Below, in pieces: positions 51,077-60,734 of a stretch of DNA of 64,000 nucleotides. A program made the translations under genes and the position numbers. The stretch's first letter is position 1, and every line of letters starts with the position of its first letter. The notes under the pieces were generated by a model, which was given only the letters and a program-made list of their open reading frames with translations, searched no databases and had not been told where the DNA came from. Location of the stretch: positions 806,001 through 870,000 of the forward strand of contig NZ_SHNN01000001.1 of NCBI RefSeq assembly GCF_026262625.1, written 5' to 3'. This DNA comes from Candidatus Litorirhabdus singularis (GTDB taxonomy: Bacteria > Pseudomonadota > Gammaproteobacteria > Pseudomonadales > Halieaceae).

Positions 51077-51847
51077 ATGTTAGTTGTTCTGTCTCCGGCC
51101 AAAACCCTCGATTACGAAACCCCCCCGACGACTCGCAAGTCAACGCTGCCGGAGTTTTTGCCCCGCAGCAGTGAGTTAGTGGAGGACGCTAGACACCTCG
51201 CGCCTGACGCCATCAGAGAGCTTATGGGCGTCAGCGCTAATCTGGCTGAACTCAACCACCAGCGCTTTATGGACTGGGGCGAGCCGTTTAATCTCGAAAA
51301 TGCCAAGCAATCGATACTGGCATTCAAAGGGGATGTTTATACGGGTCTGGAGGCGGAAACCTTATCGCGTGCCGAGCTCGATTTTGCCCAGAAGCACCTG
51401 CGTATTCTCTCCGGGCTCTATGGCGTGCTGCGTCCGCTCGATCTGATGCAGCCCTATCGGCTGGAAATGGGTTTGAAATTTGCCAATCGCGGCGGCAAAA
51501 ACCTGTATGAGTTCTGGGGCGATGACATTACCGAACACCTGAATGCTCAGCTCAAGAAGATGAAGTCGTCGGTGTTGGTTAATCTGGCGTCTAATGAGTA
51601 CTTCAAGTCCGTTCGGGCCAAGCAGTTGAGTGCTGAAATTATTACTCCGCAGTTCAAGGAGTTGAAGAATGGCAAATACAAAATAATCAGCTTCTTTGCC
51701 AAGAAGGCCCGTGGCCAAATGGCCCGGTACATCATCGATAAACAGCTGGATGATGTCAGTGGTATCAAGAAGTTCAAGGTCGACGGCTACAAGTACAATG
51801 CCGCCGAATCGTCGGCTCGCGATTGGGTTTTTACCCGCGCGCAATAG
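51077..51847 (+). CDS. yaaA: Peroxide-stress protein YaaA (DUF328)
   Basis: A 256-residue protein (E. coli YaaA 258) that lowers free iron during peroxide stress and binds DNA in E. coli. Characteristic segments: MLVVLSPAKTLDYETPP, GDVYTGLEAETLSRAELDF, LRILSGLYGVLRPLDLMQPYR, NLASNEYFKSV and the C-terminal KKARGQMARYIID. The frame is open upstream to 50996; the ATG at 51077 with AGGAAG before it gives the family start. Co-directional with the DUF938 gene seven bases downstream. Confidence 0.96.
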   Translation: MLVVLSPAKTLDYETPPTTRKSTLPEFLPRSSELVEDARHLAPDAIRELMGVSANLAELNHQRFMDWGEPFNLENAKQSILAFKGDVYTGLEAETLSRAELDFAQKHLRILSGLYGVLRPLDLMQPYRLEMGLKFANRGGKNLYEFWGDDITEHLNAQLKKMKSSVLVNLASNEYFKSVRAKQLSAEIITPQFKELKNGKYKIISFFAKKARGQMARYIIDKQLDDVSGIKKFKVDGYKYNAAESSARDWVFTRAQ

Positions 51848-51854
51848 TCTACCT

Positions 51855-52475
51855 ATGCTGCATCCCAGTCAGCGGCCTTTTTCACAGGCCTGTGAGAACA
51901 ACAAGCGACCCATACTGCAACTGTTGTCAGCGTGGCTGCGAACGGATGATACGGTGCTGGAAATCGGCAGTGGTACCGGGCAGCACCTGCGCTTTTTCGC
52001 GGAGCAGCTACCGCAGGTAAACTGGCAGCCCAGTGATATGACTGCCAACCTGACCGCTGTGCGCAGTTGGTGTGATGATTACGAGGGTCGTAACCTGCTG
52101 CCGGTGGAGGAATTGGACGTGCGCGATAACCCGTGGCCTGTTGCCATTCCGTCAGCGGTGTATAGCGCCAATACTTTGCATATTATGGGCTGGTCCAGCG
52201 TGGTAGATCTGTTTAAGGCTCTGGGCCGGGGTGCTCCGCCTGACAGTTTGTTGTTCATTTATGGCCCGTTTAATTATGCGGGGTCATATACCAGTGAGAG
52301 TAATGCGCGTTTTGATCAATGGCTGCTGGAGCGTGATGCTAACAGTGCCATCCGTGACTTTGAAGCGGTTGGCGAGCTGGCGACGGCGGCGGGCTACAGC
52401 TTACTGGATGATGTGGCCATGCCGGCTAACAACCGATTTTTGGTGTGGCGGCAACAACCTGCGGCAGCCGCTTAA
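51855..52475 (+). CDS. DUF938 family SAM-dependent methyltransferase
   Basis: A 206-residue methyltransferase-like protein. Motif I VLEIGSGTGQHLRFFAEQLP (about 34-53), DUF938 marks: start PSQRPFSQACENNKRPIL, NTLHIMGWSSVVDLFKA, FIYGPFNYAGSYTSESNARFDQWL. Substrate unknown. Seven bases after yaaA. Confidence 0.9.
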   Translation: MLHPSQRPFSQACENNKRPILQLLSAWLRTDDTVLEIGSGTGQHLRFFAEQLPQVNWQPSDMTANLTAVRSWCDDYEGRNLLPVEELDVRDNPWPVAIPSAVYSANTLHIMGWSSVVDLFKALGRGAPPDSLLFIYGPFNYAGSYTSESNARFDQWLLERDANSAIRDFEAVGELATAAGYSLLDDVAMPANNRFLVWRQQPAAAA

Positions 52476-52485
52476 TCACCAGGCT

Positions 52486-53655
52486 TTACTCTGTCTGTTT
52501 AAAAGGCAGAAACGTCGCCGCCTGATCGATATATTGCTCGGTGTGCTCTTGCTCTCGACGCGTAAAATCGGCAATGGCAGCAGCGAAGCCGGGGTCGGCA
52601 ATCCAGTGATTTGACCAGGTTTTTATCGGCGTAAAGCCACGCTGGATCTTGTGTTCACCTTGGGCGCCAGGGTCAAAGCGTTGCAGCCCCTGGGCAATAC
52701 AATAATCTATGCCCTGGTAGTAACAGGCTTCAAAGTGCAGGCAGTCAAGCTCCTGCTCACAGCCCCAGTAGCGGCCGAAAAGGGTGTTACTTGAACGAAA
52801 ATACAGTGCGCCCGCCACCGGTTGCTGATGTTGATAGGCCAGCACCATCACGCAATGCTCGCCTATGGCGTCACCAAGGCCGAGGAAAAATTCTTTGTTG
52901 AGGTAACCTCCATGACCACTGCGTTTGGCATAGGTCATTTGGTAAAAGAAGTGAAACTTCTCCCAGTCGGCAGAGCTGATCTCAGCCCCCGTCAGTGTGC
53001 GTAGCTCTATGTCCTGCTCTGCGACCGCACGGCGTTCGCGGCGCAGGCTTTTACGTTTGCGACTGTTGAAGGTGCCGAGGAATTCATCAAAATTGGTATA
53101 GCCTTGATTGAACCAGTGAAATTGGCTGCCGGTGCGCAACGCCATGCCGCTGGCTTCCAATACTTGCGCAGCTTCTTCATCCGGGAACAGGACATGCCAA
53201 GAAGAGGCCTCCTGTTGTTCCGCCATTTGCTTAACGGCTTGTAGCAGCAGCGGGTATATCTCTGCTGCAGATTCGCCCTCGGCCAAACACAGCCGCGGCC
53301 CGGTGGCGGGGGTGAAGGGAACCGCGGTGACCAGCTTGGGGTAATAATCGCGACCATTGCGATGCCAGGCATCGGCCCAGCTCCAGTCGAAAACGTACTC
53401 ACCGTAAGAGTGGCTTTTCAGGTAAAGCGGCATCAAGGCTATCAGCTGCTCGCCCCGAAACAGGGTCAGATGCAGCGGTACCCACCCCGATTCACGGTCG
53501 GTGCAGCCGCTGGTTTCCAGCAGCAGCAAGTACTCATGCCGCAGGAAGGGGTAATCGATGCCTGCCAGTTGGTTCCACTGTGCTGCAGGTATTTCGCTGA
53601 TACTGGCGATAAAACGCGCTTCTATGGCCTCCGTAACAACCTTCGTTTCATCCAC
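52486..53655 (-). CDS. FemAB-like / GNAT-superfamily acyltransferase (COG3146 type)
   Basis: A 389-residue protein. Markers of the COG3146 (DUF482) family: [87 protein letters not shown] and [31 protein letters not shown]. Fold is GNAT/FemABX; peptidoglycan role is an annotation by similarity, not a demonstrated one. It overlaps the ubiA stop by eight bases (53648-53655). Confidence 0.85.
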   Translation of the reverse strand: MDETKVVTEAIEARFIASISEIPAAQWNQLAGIDYPFLRHEYLLLLETSGCTDRESGWVPLHLTLFRGEQLIALMPLYLKSHSYGEYVFDWSWADAWHRNGRDYYPKLVTAVPFTPATGPRLCLAEGESAAEIYPLLLQAVKQMAEQQEASSWHVLFPDEEAAQVLEASGMALRTGSQFHWFNQGYTNFDEFLGTFNSRKRKSLRRERRAVAEQDIELRTLTGAEISSADWEKFHFFYQMTYAKRSGHGGYLNKEFFLGLGDAIGEHCVMVLAYQHQQPVAGALYFRSSNTLFGRYWGCEQELDCLHFEACYYQGIDYCIAQGLQRFDPGAQGEHKIQRGFTPIKTWSNHWIADPGFAAAIADFTRREQEHTEQYIDQAATFLPFKQTE

Positions 53656-54523
53656 CCTGGCGCATCCAATAATCTGTAGCTACACCAGCAAATAGTACTA
53701 GACCGACGTAGTTATTGTTGAGGAACGCCTTAAAGCAAAGCTCTGGCTTGCGGTCTTTGATCAGGTATTGTTGATAGCCAAACAATGCTGCAACTGCCAG
53801 CAGGCTCAGGTTGAACGCCATGCCGAGGTCAAAGCGCTGCCCCATCATCAGCAGTGCAAGCAAGGTTAGCCCCTGCAGAATGCCGATCATCAGCTTGTCC
53901 ATATCAGCAAACAGGATGGCAGTGGACTTAATACCTATCTTGATGTCATCGGCGCGATCTACCATGGCGTACTGAGTGTCGTATGCGACGGTCCACAACA
54001 GATTGGCGGTGAATAGCAGCCATAGCTCTGGGGGTAATGAATTTCCGGCGGCGGTGAACGCCATCGGTATGCCCCAAGAGAAGGCCGCGCCCAGCACGAC
54101 CTGCGGCAGATGGGTATGGCGCTTCATAAAGGGGTACAGCCCGGCTAATAGCAGGGCGCCAAATGACAGCAGTATCGTGAGGGTGTTGGTCAGCAGAACT
54201 AAGCCGAATGACAGTAGCACGAGTGTGCCGCAGAGAATGACGGCTTCGTTGACACCGACATGACCAACGACTAGCGGTCGTGTCCGGGTGCGAGAGACGG
54301 CACCGTCCAGGTCTCGATCAGCAAGATCATTGGCGATACAGCCTGCTGAGCGCATCAGCCAGGTGCCCAGTATAAAGATTACCAGTAGATCGACATACGG
54401 AATGCCACCGGACGCTATCCACAGTGCGCATAGCGTGGGCCACAGCAATAGCAGGCTACCAATGGGTCTGTCGAAACGGATGAGCGTAAGCCAGACGCGA
54501 ATCCGTGGGGGTTTTTGGCTCAT
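53648..54523 (-). CDS. ubiA: 4-hydroxybenzoate octaprenyltransferase
   Basis: Inner-membrane prenyltransferase (291 residues; E. coli 290) of ubiquinone biosynthesis. Two Asp-rich motifs are visible: [20 protein letters not shown] (about 60-85) and [20 protein letters not shown] (about 185-205). Follows ubiC 54 bases upstream, the ubiC-ubiA order of E. coli. Substrates are p-hydroxybenzoate and octaprenyl diphosphate. Confidence 0.98.
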   Translation of the reverse strand: MSQKPPRIRVWLTLIRFDRPIGSLLLLWPTLCALWIASGGIPYVDLLVIFILGTWLMRSAGCIANDLADRDLDGAVSRTRTRPLVVGHVGVNEAVILCGTLVLLSFGLVLLTNTLTILLSFGALLLAGLYPFMKRHTHLPQVVLGAAFSWGIPMAFTAAGNSLPPELWLLFTANLLWTVAYDTQYAMVDRADDIKIGIKSTAILFADMDKLMIGILQGLTLLALLMMGQRFDLGMAFNLSLLAVAALFGYQQYLIKDRKPELCFKAFLNNNYVGLVLFAGVATDYWMRQGG

Positions 54524-54577
54524 GGCGTTTTAGTCAACTCGGTGCGAGAGTAGCTTACACGCTTCCACGTCCGACAC

Positions 54578-55150
54578 CTACCCTGATTGTTGCAGCGACT
54601 GTTGCTGCCAGCGACAAAATGGCTGCAGGAAAACCTCACTCACCAGCAGCGACTTATTGTGTAAGCGAAAGCAAGAGCGTCGCGCCCAGGCGCTTTCGCG
54701 CTGCTGCAGCTGCGCCGGTATGTAGGTATGGTTGCCGGCTAACAGAGCCAGCTGAAAAGGACTGCGACCGAGCTTTGGATGACGAAATATTAGCGCGCCC
54801 AGCGACTGCTGATTGAGCCGGCGTAGATGCCTAAGCGGGCCGTCCAGGGTTGCGGCGGGGATCACGCTGCGCGCAAACACCCAGGGTTGTTGGTGGCAGA
54901 GTAAGGTGACTTCGCGCACCAGGGCCAGTTGTCGTGTGGCCATGTTAAGGGCGCGGCGCTCTGATGGCATCGGGATACGCCAAGACTGTTGCAGCCGACA
55001 TACCTCGAAGTCGCCGTTGCTGGCAGCTATTAGTGAGCTGGTGAGTGAGCCCTCGTCCAGCAGCCAGCTGCGCACCTGTGCCAGTCGCAGTGGCAGCATG
55101 GTTTGCTGGTCTTGCCAGTGGGGGTCGGGGCTGGAAGTCAGGTTTAACAC
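54578..55150 (-). CDS. ubiC: Chorismate pyruvate-lyase
   Basis: A 190-residue enzyme converting chorismate to 4-hydroxybenzoate and pyruvate, first step for ubiquinone. Recognisable: WLLDEGSLTSSLIAAS, REVTLLCHQQPWVFARSVIP and LGALIFRHPKLGRSPFQLA. Start is GTG at 55150. The sequence is diverged at the ends but length and core match; ubiA directly follows on the same strand. Confidence 0.93.
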   Translation of the reverse strand: MLNLTSSPDPHWQDQQTMLPLRLAQVRSWLLDEGSLTSSLIAASNGDFEVCRLQQSWRIPMPSERRALNMATRQLALVREVTLLCHQQPWVFARSVIPAATLDGPLRHLRRLNQQSLGALIFRHPKLGRSPFQLALLAGNHTYIPAQLQQRESAWARRSCFRLHNKSLLVSEVFLQPFCRWQQQSLQQSG

Positions 55151-55230
55151 AGGCCGCAGATTGTGCCACAGGCCGGTTTCAAATACAGTGCAGCGGGATA
55201 AAATCTCGCTCTGTTGGAGGGATTAAGCGC

Positions 55231-55258
55231 TTGCACAATTTTTACACAACATTATAGT
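55231..55258 (+). promoter_or_regulatory. Candidate promoter of the rubredoxin fusion gene
   Basis: TTGCAC (55231-55236), 16-base spacer, TATAGT (55253-55258), about 100 bases before the start. Confidence 0.45.
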
Positions 55259-55286
55259 GTTGCCTCGCCAAATTTTTCTATAGTTA

Positions 55287-55298
55287 GTAAGTACTTAC
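55287..55298. promoter_or_regulatory. Palindrome in the leader of the rubredoxin fusion gene
   Basis: GTAAGTACTTAC is a perfect 12-base palindrome just downstream of the promoter candidate, in a place where a repressor could act. The regulator is unknown. Confidence 0.35.
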
Positions 55299-55359
55299 GG
55301 CACTGCAGCTGCCTGAATTGCAGGCCTAGTGACAGTGTCTAAGCAAGAGAGAATCGATC

Positions 55360-56730
55360 ATGAGCAAGTGGGAATGTATTGTCTGTGGACTGGTATATGA
55401 CGAGGCCAAAGGTTGGCCTGATGACGGCATTGCGGCCGGCACCAAATGGGAAGACGTGCCAGAAGACTGGCTGTGCCCCGACTGTGGTGTTGGCAAGGAA
55501 GACTTTGAGCTGATTGAAGAGGCCCCGGTAGAGCAGGTACCGCATCATGAAGAACCGGTGGCGGACACCGTTCACGCCCCCGTGGTCATTCTGGGTACTG
55601 GCTTGGCTGGCTACGGTTTGGCCAAAGAGTTTCGCAAGCATGACAGCGAGACACCACTGATTCTGATTACCTCTGATGATGGACGTTCGTATTCCAAGCC
55701 GATGCTGTCCACCGGTTATACCCGGGATCAGGACGCCGATGCCTTGGCGCAGTTGGACGCCGGCGGTATGGGCCGCCAGCTCAAGGCTAGTGTCTGGGCC
55801 ATGACTAACGTCAATGCGATCGACACCGAAAACCAGCTGATCAAGGTCGGCGATGCCCAGACCGCTATTCACTATGGCAAGTTGGTATTGAGTGTGGGCG
55901 CAGATGTTATTCGTCCCCCCATCGAAGGGGATGCACTGGAGTATGTGTATTCGGTCAATGATCTGTTGGACTACGATGATTTCCGCAAGGCCGTTGCCAA
56001 GAACGACGTCAAACGCGTCTGTGTTATTGGCGCTGGCCTGATCGGTTGTGAATTTACCAATGACCTGCTCAACGGTGGTTTCGAAGTTGAGACGGTAGAC
56101 CCACTGGGTTACTGCCTGCCAACGCTGTTGCCAGAGCCGGCTGGAAAGGCGGTGCAACGCGGGCTCGAGGAGAAAGGCGCCAAGTTTCACTTTGGTCCGC
56201 TGGTCAAAGCCGTAAACAAAGCAGAAAAAGGTGTCATCGTTACCCTGGATAACGGTCAGACCATTGCTGCAGATATGGTTGTTTCCGGCGTTGGTGTGCG
56301 GCCTCGCGTGGACCTCGCCAAGCAGGCGGGTATTGCTACCAATCGTGGCATTGTGACCAATCGCTTGTTGGAAACCAGTGCGGCTAACGTTTACGCGCTG
56401 GGCGACTGTGCCGAAGTAGCAGGGCATGTCATGGTTTATGTTGCACCTCTGATGGCAGCCGCGCGAGCATTGGGTAAGACTCTGGCTGGCGACGCTACTG
56501 ATGTGGTCTATCCGGCCATGCCAGTGACCATCAAGACGCCAGCCTGTCCGGTGGTAGTGTCTCCTGTCGCGCCGGGTACCGAGGGCGAGTGGCAGATACA
56601 AGAAGATGGCAATAACGTGCACGCTGAGTTTCGTAATGCGGCGGGAGACCTGCTTGGTTTCGCGCTGACCGGCGAGGCGACCAAGGACAAGATGACCCTG
56701 CAGAAACTACTGCCGGCTATTCTTGACTGA
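55360..56730 (+). CDS. Rubredoxin - rubredoxin reductase fusion
   Basis: A 456-residue fusion. Residues 1-50 are a rubredoxin with two CxxCG knuckles (Cys6/9 and Cys39/42) binding one Fe. A Pro/Glu linker follows, then a FAD/NADH-dependent oxidoreductase (about 72-456): [50 protein letters not shown]. Normally rubA and rubB are separate; here electron transfer NADH to rubredoxin is in one chain, serving alkane hydroxylase (AlkB-type) or oxidative-stress partners. No alkB is in the window. It overlaps the DUF1415 gene by eight bases. Confidence 0.93.
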   Translation: MSKWECIVCGLVYDEAKGWPDDGIAAGTKWEDVPEDWLCPDCGVGKEDFELIEEAPVEQVPHHEEPVADTVHAPVVILGTGLAGYGLAKEFRKHDSETPLILITSDDGRSYSKPMLSTGYTRDQDADALAQLDAGGMGRQLKASVWAMTNVNAIDTENQLIKVGDAQTAIHYGKLVLSVGADVIRPPIEGDALEYVYSVNDLLDYDDFRKAVAKNDVKRVCVIGAGLIGCEFTNDLLNGGFEVETVDPLGYCLPTLLPEPAGKAVQRGLEEKGAKFHFGPLVKAVNKAEKGVIVTLDNGQTIAADMVVSGVGVRPRVDLAKQAGIATNRGIVTNRLLETSAANVYALGDCAEVAGHVMVYVAPLMAAARALGKTLAGDATDVVYPAMPVTIKTPACPVVVSPVAPGTEGEWQIQEDGNNVHAEFRNAAGDLLGFALTGEATKDKMTLQKLLPAILD

Positions 56731-57280
56731 AGCAGAACGTCTGACCCGACGCTGGCTCGATGAATGTGTGCTGGCGCTGGGTCTGTGCCCGTTTGCGGCG
56801 CCAGTATTGCGTGACACGTCTCTGCGAATAACGGTTTGCGAAGCGTCTAATGCGGCGCAGCAGCTGCGCCAATTCGAGCAGGAGCTGGCATTGTTGCAGC
56901 GGGTGCCGGAGGCTGAGGTGTCCACCACCTTGCTGGTGTATGACACCGGTCTGGAAGACTTTATGCTATTTCTGGAGCGGCTCGAGCAATGTCAGATCCG
57001 GTTGCAGCGAGCCGGCCTCGAGGGTGTCATCCAACTCGCCAGTTTTCATCCGCATTACCTGTTTGCCGGAGAACCGGAGCAGGCCTTGTCGCATTACACT
57101 AACCGCAGTCCGCGGCCTACTATTCACCTTTTACGCGAAAACATGCTCAGTAAGGCGATCGAGCGCTACCCAGACACTCAGGATATTCCGGTGAACAATA
57201 TGGCGTTGCTGGAGGAGATGGGTGCGGAGCAGGTCGAGGAGCTGTGGCAGCGGGTTGGCGTAACGCGACCGCCAGATTAG
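56723..57280 (+). CDS. DUF1415 family protein
   Basis: A 185-residue protein matching DUF1415: start [20 protein letters not shown], then [54 protein letters not shown] and the end [10 protein letters not shown]. Function unknown. Start is TTG at 56723, coupled to the rubredoxin gene by an eight-base overlap; it ends overlapping the recG stop by four bases. Confidence 0.88.
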   Translation: MTEAERLTRRWLDECVLALGLCPFAAPVLRDTSLRITVCEASNAAQQLRQFEQELALLQRVPEAEVSTTLLVYDTGLEDFMLFLERLEQCQIRLQRAGLEGVIQLASFHPHYLFAGEPEQALSHYTNRSPRPTIHLLRENMLSKAIERYPDTQDIPVNNMALLEEMGAEQVEELWQRVGVTRPPD

Positions 57281-59355
57281 ACGCTGGCGAAGCGCTCGGC
57301 ACTGCCCAGCCAACGCCGCACCAGCTGATCGGCGACTCGAGCGTCGGACTCTGCCAGTTCGCGGGCGAGTTGCTGCACGGTTGGCAACAAATCCGCATGC
57401 AGTGAGATATCGGCGACCCTAAACTCCATAATTCCGGTTTGGCGAGTGCCCAGTACTTCGCCGGGCCCGCGCAGTTCCATATCCCGCTCAGCAATGTAAA
57501 ACCCGTCATTGCTCTCGCGCATAGCACTTAGACGTGACTTACTGGTCTTGCCTAAGGGAGTTTGGTAGAGCAGCACGCAATGGCTGGCTTCAGTGCCGCG
57601 GCCGACCCTGCCGCGCAATTGGTGTAGTTGCGCCAGCCCAAGCCGTTCAGGGTTTTCGATAATCATCAGGCTGGCATTGGGCACATCGACACCGACCTCG
57701 ATTACTGTCGTAGCAACCAGTAGCTGCACCTGGCCGGCCTTAAAAGCGGCCATGACCCCGGCTTTCTCAGCGGGCTTAAGGCGACCGTGAACCAAGCCTA
57801 TAGGAATCTCGGGGAGGGCTTCGCGCAGTTCGGCACAGGCTACTTCAGCCGCCTGTGCCTGCAGCGCATCGGACTCTTCAATCAAGGTGCATACCCAGTA
57901 CACCTGACGCCCCTGAGCTGCCGCAGCGGCGACGCGTTCTACTACTTGATCGCGGCGGCTACTATCGATCAGGAGGGTCTGCACCGGTTGGCGGCCAGGG
58001 GGAAGCTCATCAATAATGGAGCAGTCCAGATCGGCATAGGCAACCATTGCCAGCGTGCGTGGAATGGGGGTCGCCGTCATCACCAGCTGATGCGGGCGTC
58101 CGATCTGAGCATTGCCCTTCTCTGACAGCAGCAGCCGTTGGTGGACGCCAAAACGGTGTTGTTCGTCGACGATGACCAGTCCGAGCCCGGCAAAGGCAAC
58201 ATCCTGCTGGAACAGGGCGTGGGTACCCACTACTAGCGCTGCCGAGCCGTCGGCTAATTGTTCCAGTGTTGCGGCGCGGGCTTTTCCCTTTAGCCTCCCG
58301 GTTAACCAAACCAGCTTGATACCCAGAGGTTCAAACCATTGTTGAAACCCCTGCCAGTGTTGTTCTGCCAGTATTTCAGTCGGTGCCATAATCGCCACTT
58401 GATAGCCGCTGCGAATCGCCTGCAGCGCTGCGCAGGCGGCAACCACCGTCTTACCGGAACCAACGTCGCCCTGTACCAGCCGCAGCATGGGTAGGCCGCT
58501 GGTTAGATCTTCGGCTATCTCCGCACTGACACGTTGCTGCGCTGCGGTCAGATTAAAACCCAGTCCCGCGGTGAATTCATTCAGTGCTGTGCGGTCGGTA
58601 TTCATTATTGGGGCGCCCACAGCGCGCTGTTGTCGACGTAGCTTTTCCAGCGACAGGTTATGTGCCACTAATTCCTCCAGCGCCAACCGCAGCTGCGCTG
58701 GGTGGCGGCCGTCGCGAATCAATTGTTGCGGTGCGTCCGGGGGTGGGTTGTGCAGATAGCTCAGCGCTTCGTGCAAGGCCATGCTACTGCTGGTAGCGGG
58801 CAGCAGCTCTGGTAAGGCACCGTGCGCCAGTGTTTGTAGCGCCTGCCCACACAGCTTGCGCCAGGTTGCCTGCGTTAAACCGGCACTGGTCGGATAGATC
58901 GGCGTCAGGCTGGTAGCCACAGGGTCGGGCTGATCACTATCGAGCTGAGTGTACTCGGGGTGATACATTTCCAGCCCGGAAGCTCCGCGCCGGACTTCGC
59001 CGTAGCATCGCAACCGCGTGCCCGGGCTCAGGTTATTTTTCTGGGCGCCGGAAAAGTGGAAGAAGCGTAGAGTGATACTACCGGTGCCGTCCTGCATCTT
59101 GCACACTAACGAGCGGCGGCGACCGAAGCTGACATCGGCCAGTCTGACCTCGCCTTCGATAACCGCGTCCGAGCCGGCCGCCAGTGCTCCCATAGGCGTG
59201 ATGCGGGTGCGATCCTGGTAACGCAGAGGCAGGTGAAACAGTAAGTCCTGAACCTGTTCGATACCCAACGCGGCGAGTTTTTCAGCCATGCGCGGGCCCA
59301 CGCCACGTAAATTGGCGACTGGGCTGGTAACTAATTGTTGTGCTGATTTGGGCAT
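57277..59355 (-). CDS. recG: ATP-dependent DNA helicase RecG
   Basis: Branch-migration helicase (692 residues; E. coli 693). N-terminal wedge (VANLRGVGPRMAEKLAALGI and the OB part LFHLPLRYQDRTRI), helicase motifs: LVQGDVGSGKTVVAACAALQ (Walker A), VDEQHRFGVHQR (DEQH), VMTATPIPRTLAM, GRLKPAEKAGVMAAFKAGQ, TTVIEVGVDVPNASLMIIE and QLRGRVGRGTEAS (motif VI). Divergent from the reductase gene at 59431. Confidence 0.98.
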   Translation of the reverse strand: MPKSAQQLVTSPVANLRGVGPRMAEKLAALGIEQVQDLLFHLPLRYQDRTRITPMGALAAGSDAVIEGEVRLADVSFGRRRSLVCKMQDGTGSITLRFFHFSGAQKNNLSPGTRLRCYGEVRRGASGLEMYHPEYTQLDSDQPDPVATSLTPIYPTSAGLTQATWRKLCGQALQTLAHGALPELLPATSSSMALHEALSYLHNPPPDAPQQLIRDGRHPAQLRLALEELVAHNLSLEKLRRQQRAVGAPIMNTDRTALNEFTAGLGFNLTAAQQRVSAEIAEDLTSGLPMLRLVQGDVGSGKTVVAACAALQAIRSGYQVAIMAPTEILAEQHWQGFQQWFEPLGIKLVWLTGRLKGKARAATLEQLADGSAALVVGTHALFQQDVAFAGLGLVIVDEQHRFGVHQRLLLSEKGNAQIGRPHQLVMTATPIPRTLAMVAYADLDCSIIDELPPGRQPVQTLLIDSSRRDQVVERVAAAAAQGRQVYWVCTLIEESDALQAQAAEVACAELREALPEIPIGLVHGRLKPAEKAGVMAAFKAGQVQLLVATTVIEVGVDVPNASLMIIENPERLGLAQLHQLRGRVGRGTEASHCVLLYQTPLGKTSKSRLSAMRESNDGFYIAERDMELRGPGEVLGTRQTGIMEFRVADISLHADLLPTVQQLARELAESDARVADQLVRRWLGSAERFASV

Positions 59356-59430
59356 GCTGGATAGTTGGTTGGTGGAAGTGAGCCATGCTGATTAAGTGGG
59401 CGTATAGTTGTACCAGTGAGTGAGATCAAA

Positions 59431-60288
59431 ATGAAGTCAAAAAAATTATTGCTACTCGGTTGTGGTGATCTTGGAACTGCGTTGGGTTTGCAAATGCACG
59501 CCGCTGGTTATGAGATAGCCGCAGTGCGGCGTCATGTGGACCAACTACCGTCGGTGTTCTCGGCTTCGTCTCTGGATTATTCAGACCCGTCACAGCAATC
59601 GCGTTTACGCGAGCTGGCGGTGGGTAATGCCGTTATGACTCCGGTGCCTGCCAGCTATGATGCCGCCGGCTACCAAAAAGGCTATGTCGATGCCGTCAGC
59701 AACCTGTTGGCGGCGTGGCAAGATCTGCCATCGCAACAGCTGTTGTTTGTCTCCAGTACCCGTGTTTATGGCGACTGCGAGGGGCGCTGGGTTGATGAAG
59801 AGTCGCCTCTTGAACTCAGTGGTTTTGCGGCCGCGGCGATCGGTGCGGCCGAGCAGCTATTGTTGGACAGCCATCATCAGGTATCCCTGATTCGGTTTGC
59901 GGGTATCTATGGGCGCTTGCCCAGCCGCTTGTTGGAGCGAATCGCGCGTGGAGAGGTTAATACTGACCCCGAGTCCGCCTATAGTAATCGGATTCATCGG
60001 GATGACTGCGTTGGTTTTTTGGCCCATCTACTCAGTTTGGCTGCGCAGGGCCAACAGTTGGCAGATTGTTATACGGGTGTAGATGACCTGCCCTGCCGGC
60101 TGTCTGAGATTGAGACCTGGCTGGCTGGCGAAATGGGAGTAGCGGCTTTGCGCGAGCCGCCTACGTCAACCCGAACCGGTAGTAAGCGCTGTGGTAACCA
60201 GCGCTTAAAGGATTCCGGTTACCAACTAATGTACCCGGATTATCGCAGTGGTTATTCTGAAGTACTGCAGCGGCGTGCTGAGTTTTAG
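59431..60288 (+). CDS. NAD(P)-dependent epimerase/reductase, YeeZ-like
   Basis: A 285-residue short-chain/extended SDR protein. N-terminal glycine motif LLLLGCGDLGTALGLQMHAAG, the FVSSTRVYGDCEGRWVDE catalytic region (Ser, Tyr), then FAGIYG and DDCVGFL. It is like YeeZ-type NAD-dependent epimerases of unknown substrate. GTG at 59416 precedes; ATG 59431 has GTGAGTGAG before it. A single-gene unit between recG and ridA. Confidence 0.8.
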   Translation: MKSKKLLLLGCGDLGTALGLQMHAAGYEIAAVRRHVDQLPSVFSASSLDYSDPSQQSRLRELAVGNAVMTPVPASYDAAGYQKGYVDAVSNLLAAWQDLPSQQLLFVSSTRVYGDCEGRWVDEESPLELSGFAAAAIGAAEQLLLDSHHQVSLIRFAGIYGRLPSRLLERIARGEVNTDPESAYSNRIHRDDCVGFLAHLLSLAAQGQQLADCYTGVDDLPCRLSEIETWLAGEMGVAALREPPTSTRTGSKRCGNQRLKDSGYQLMYPDYRSGYSEVLQRRAEF

Positions 60289-60329
60289 CGCAGCAGCTTA
60301 GCCCTGCACGCTGGAACCCAAAGTTAGAA

Positions 60330-60713
60330 CTACGCAGCCATAATCATTTCAATCTCGATAGCCACTGCCTTGGGTAGTGCAGCCACCTGTACGCAGGCAC
60401 GGGCCGGGTAGGGTTCCTGAAAGTAGCGCTTCATCACTTCATTGACCGCGGCAAAATCCGCCATATCGGTTAAAGAGATATTGATTTTAATGGCCTTGGC
60501 GAGGCCCCCGCCGGCCGCGTCTGCAATAGCGGCCAGGTTTTTAAATACCTGCTCTGATTGCTCCGTTATGCCACCCGATACAACCTCCATGGACTCGGGG
60601 TCCAGAGGAATCTGACCTGATACCCAAATGGTATTGCCGACTTTGACGGCTTGTGAGTAGGGCCCGATAGCCGCCGGTGCGGCGGGTGTTGAAATAATAC
60701 TGCGGTTGCTCAT
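60330..60713 (-). CDS. ridA: RidA family enamine/imine deaminase
   Basis: A 127-residue protein of the YjgF/YER057c/UK114 family, hydrolysing reactive 2-aminoacrylate and related imines. Family motif: PAAIGPYSQAVKVGNTIWVSGQIPLDPES near the start, PYPARACVQVAALPKAVAIEIEMIM near the end with the catalytic Arg in PARACV. It lies 21 bases after spoT on the same strand, the usual order spoT-ridA in many gammaproteobacteria. Confidence 0.96.
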   Translation of the reverse strand: MSNRSIISTPAAPAAIGPYSQAVKVGNTIWVSGQIPLDPESMEVVSGGITEQSEQVFKNLAAIADAAGGGLAKAIKINISLTDMADFAAVNEVMKRYFQEPYPARACVQVAALPKAVAIEIEMIMAA

Positions 60714-60734
60714 GTGATGCTCCTGCGCCGGTTC

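Noticed and set aside
55339-56622. 427-codon open frame antisense to the rubredoxin fusion gene
   Set aside because: Fully overlaps a gene with unmistakable CxxCG and FAD motifs; the antisense product is rich in His, Gln, Thr and Arg with no family pattern. Long antisense frames arise from codon bias.
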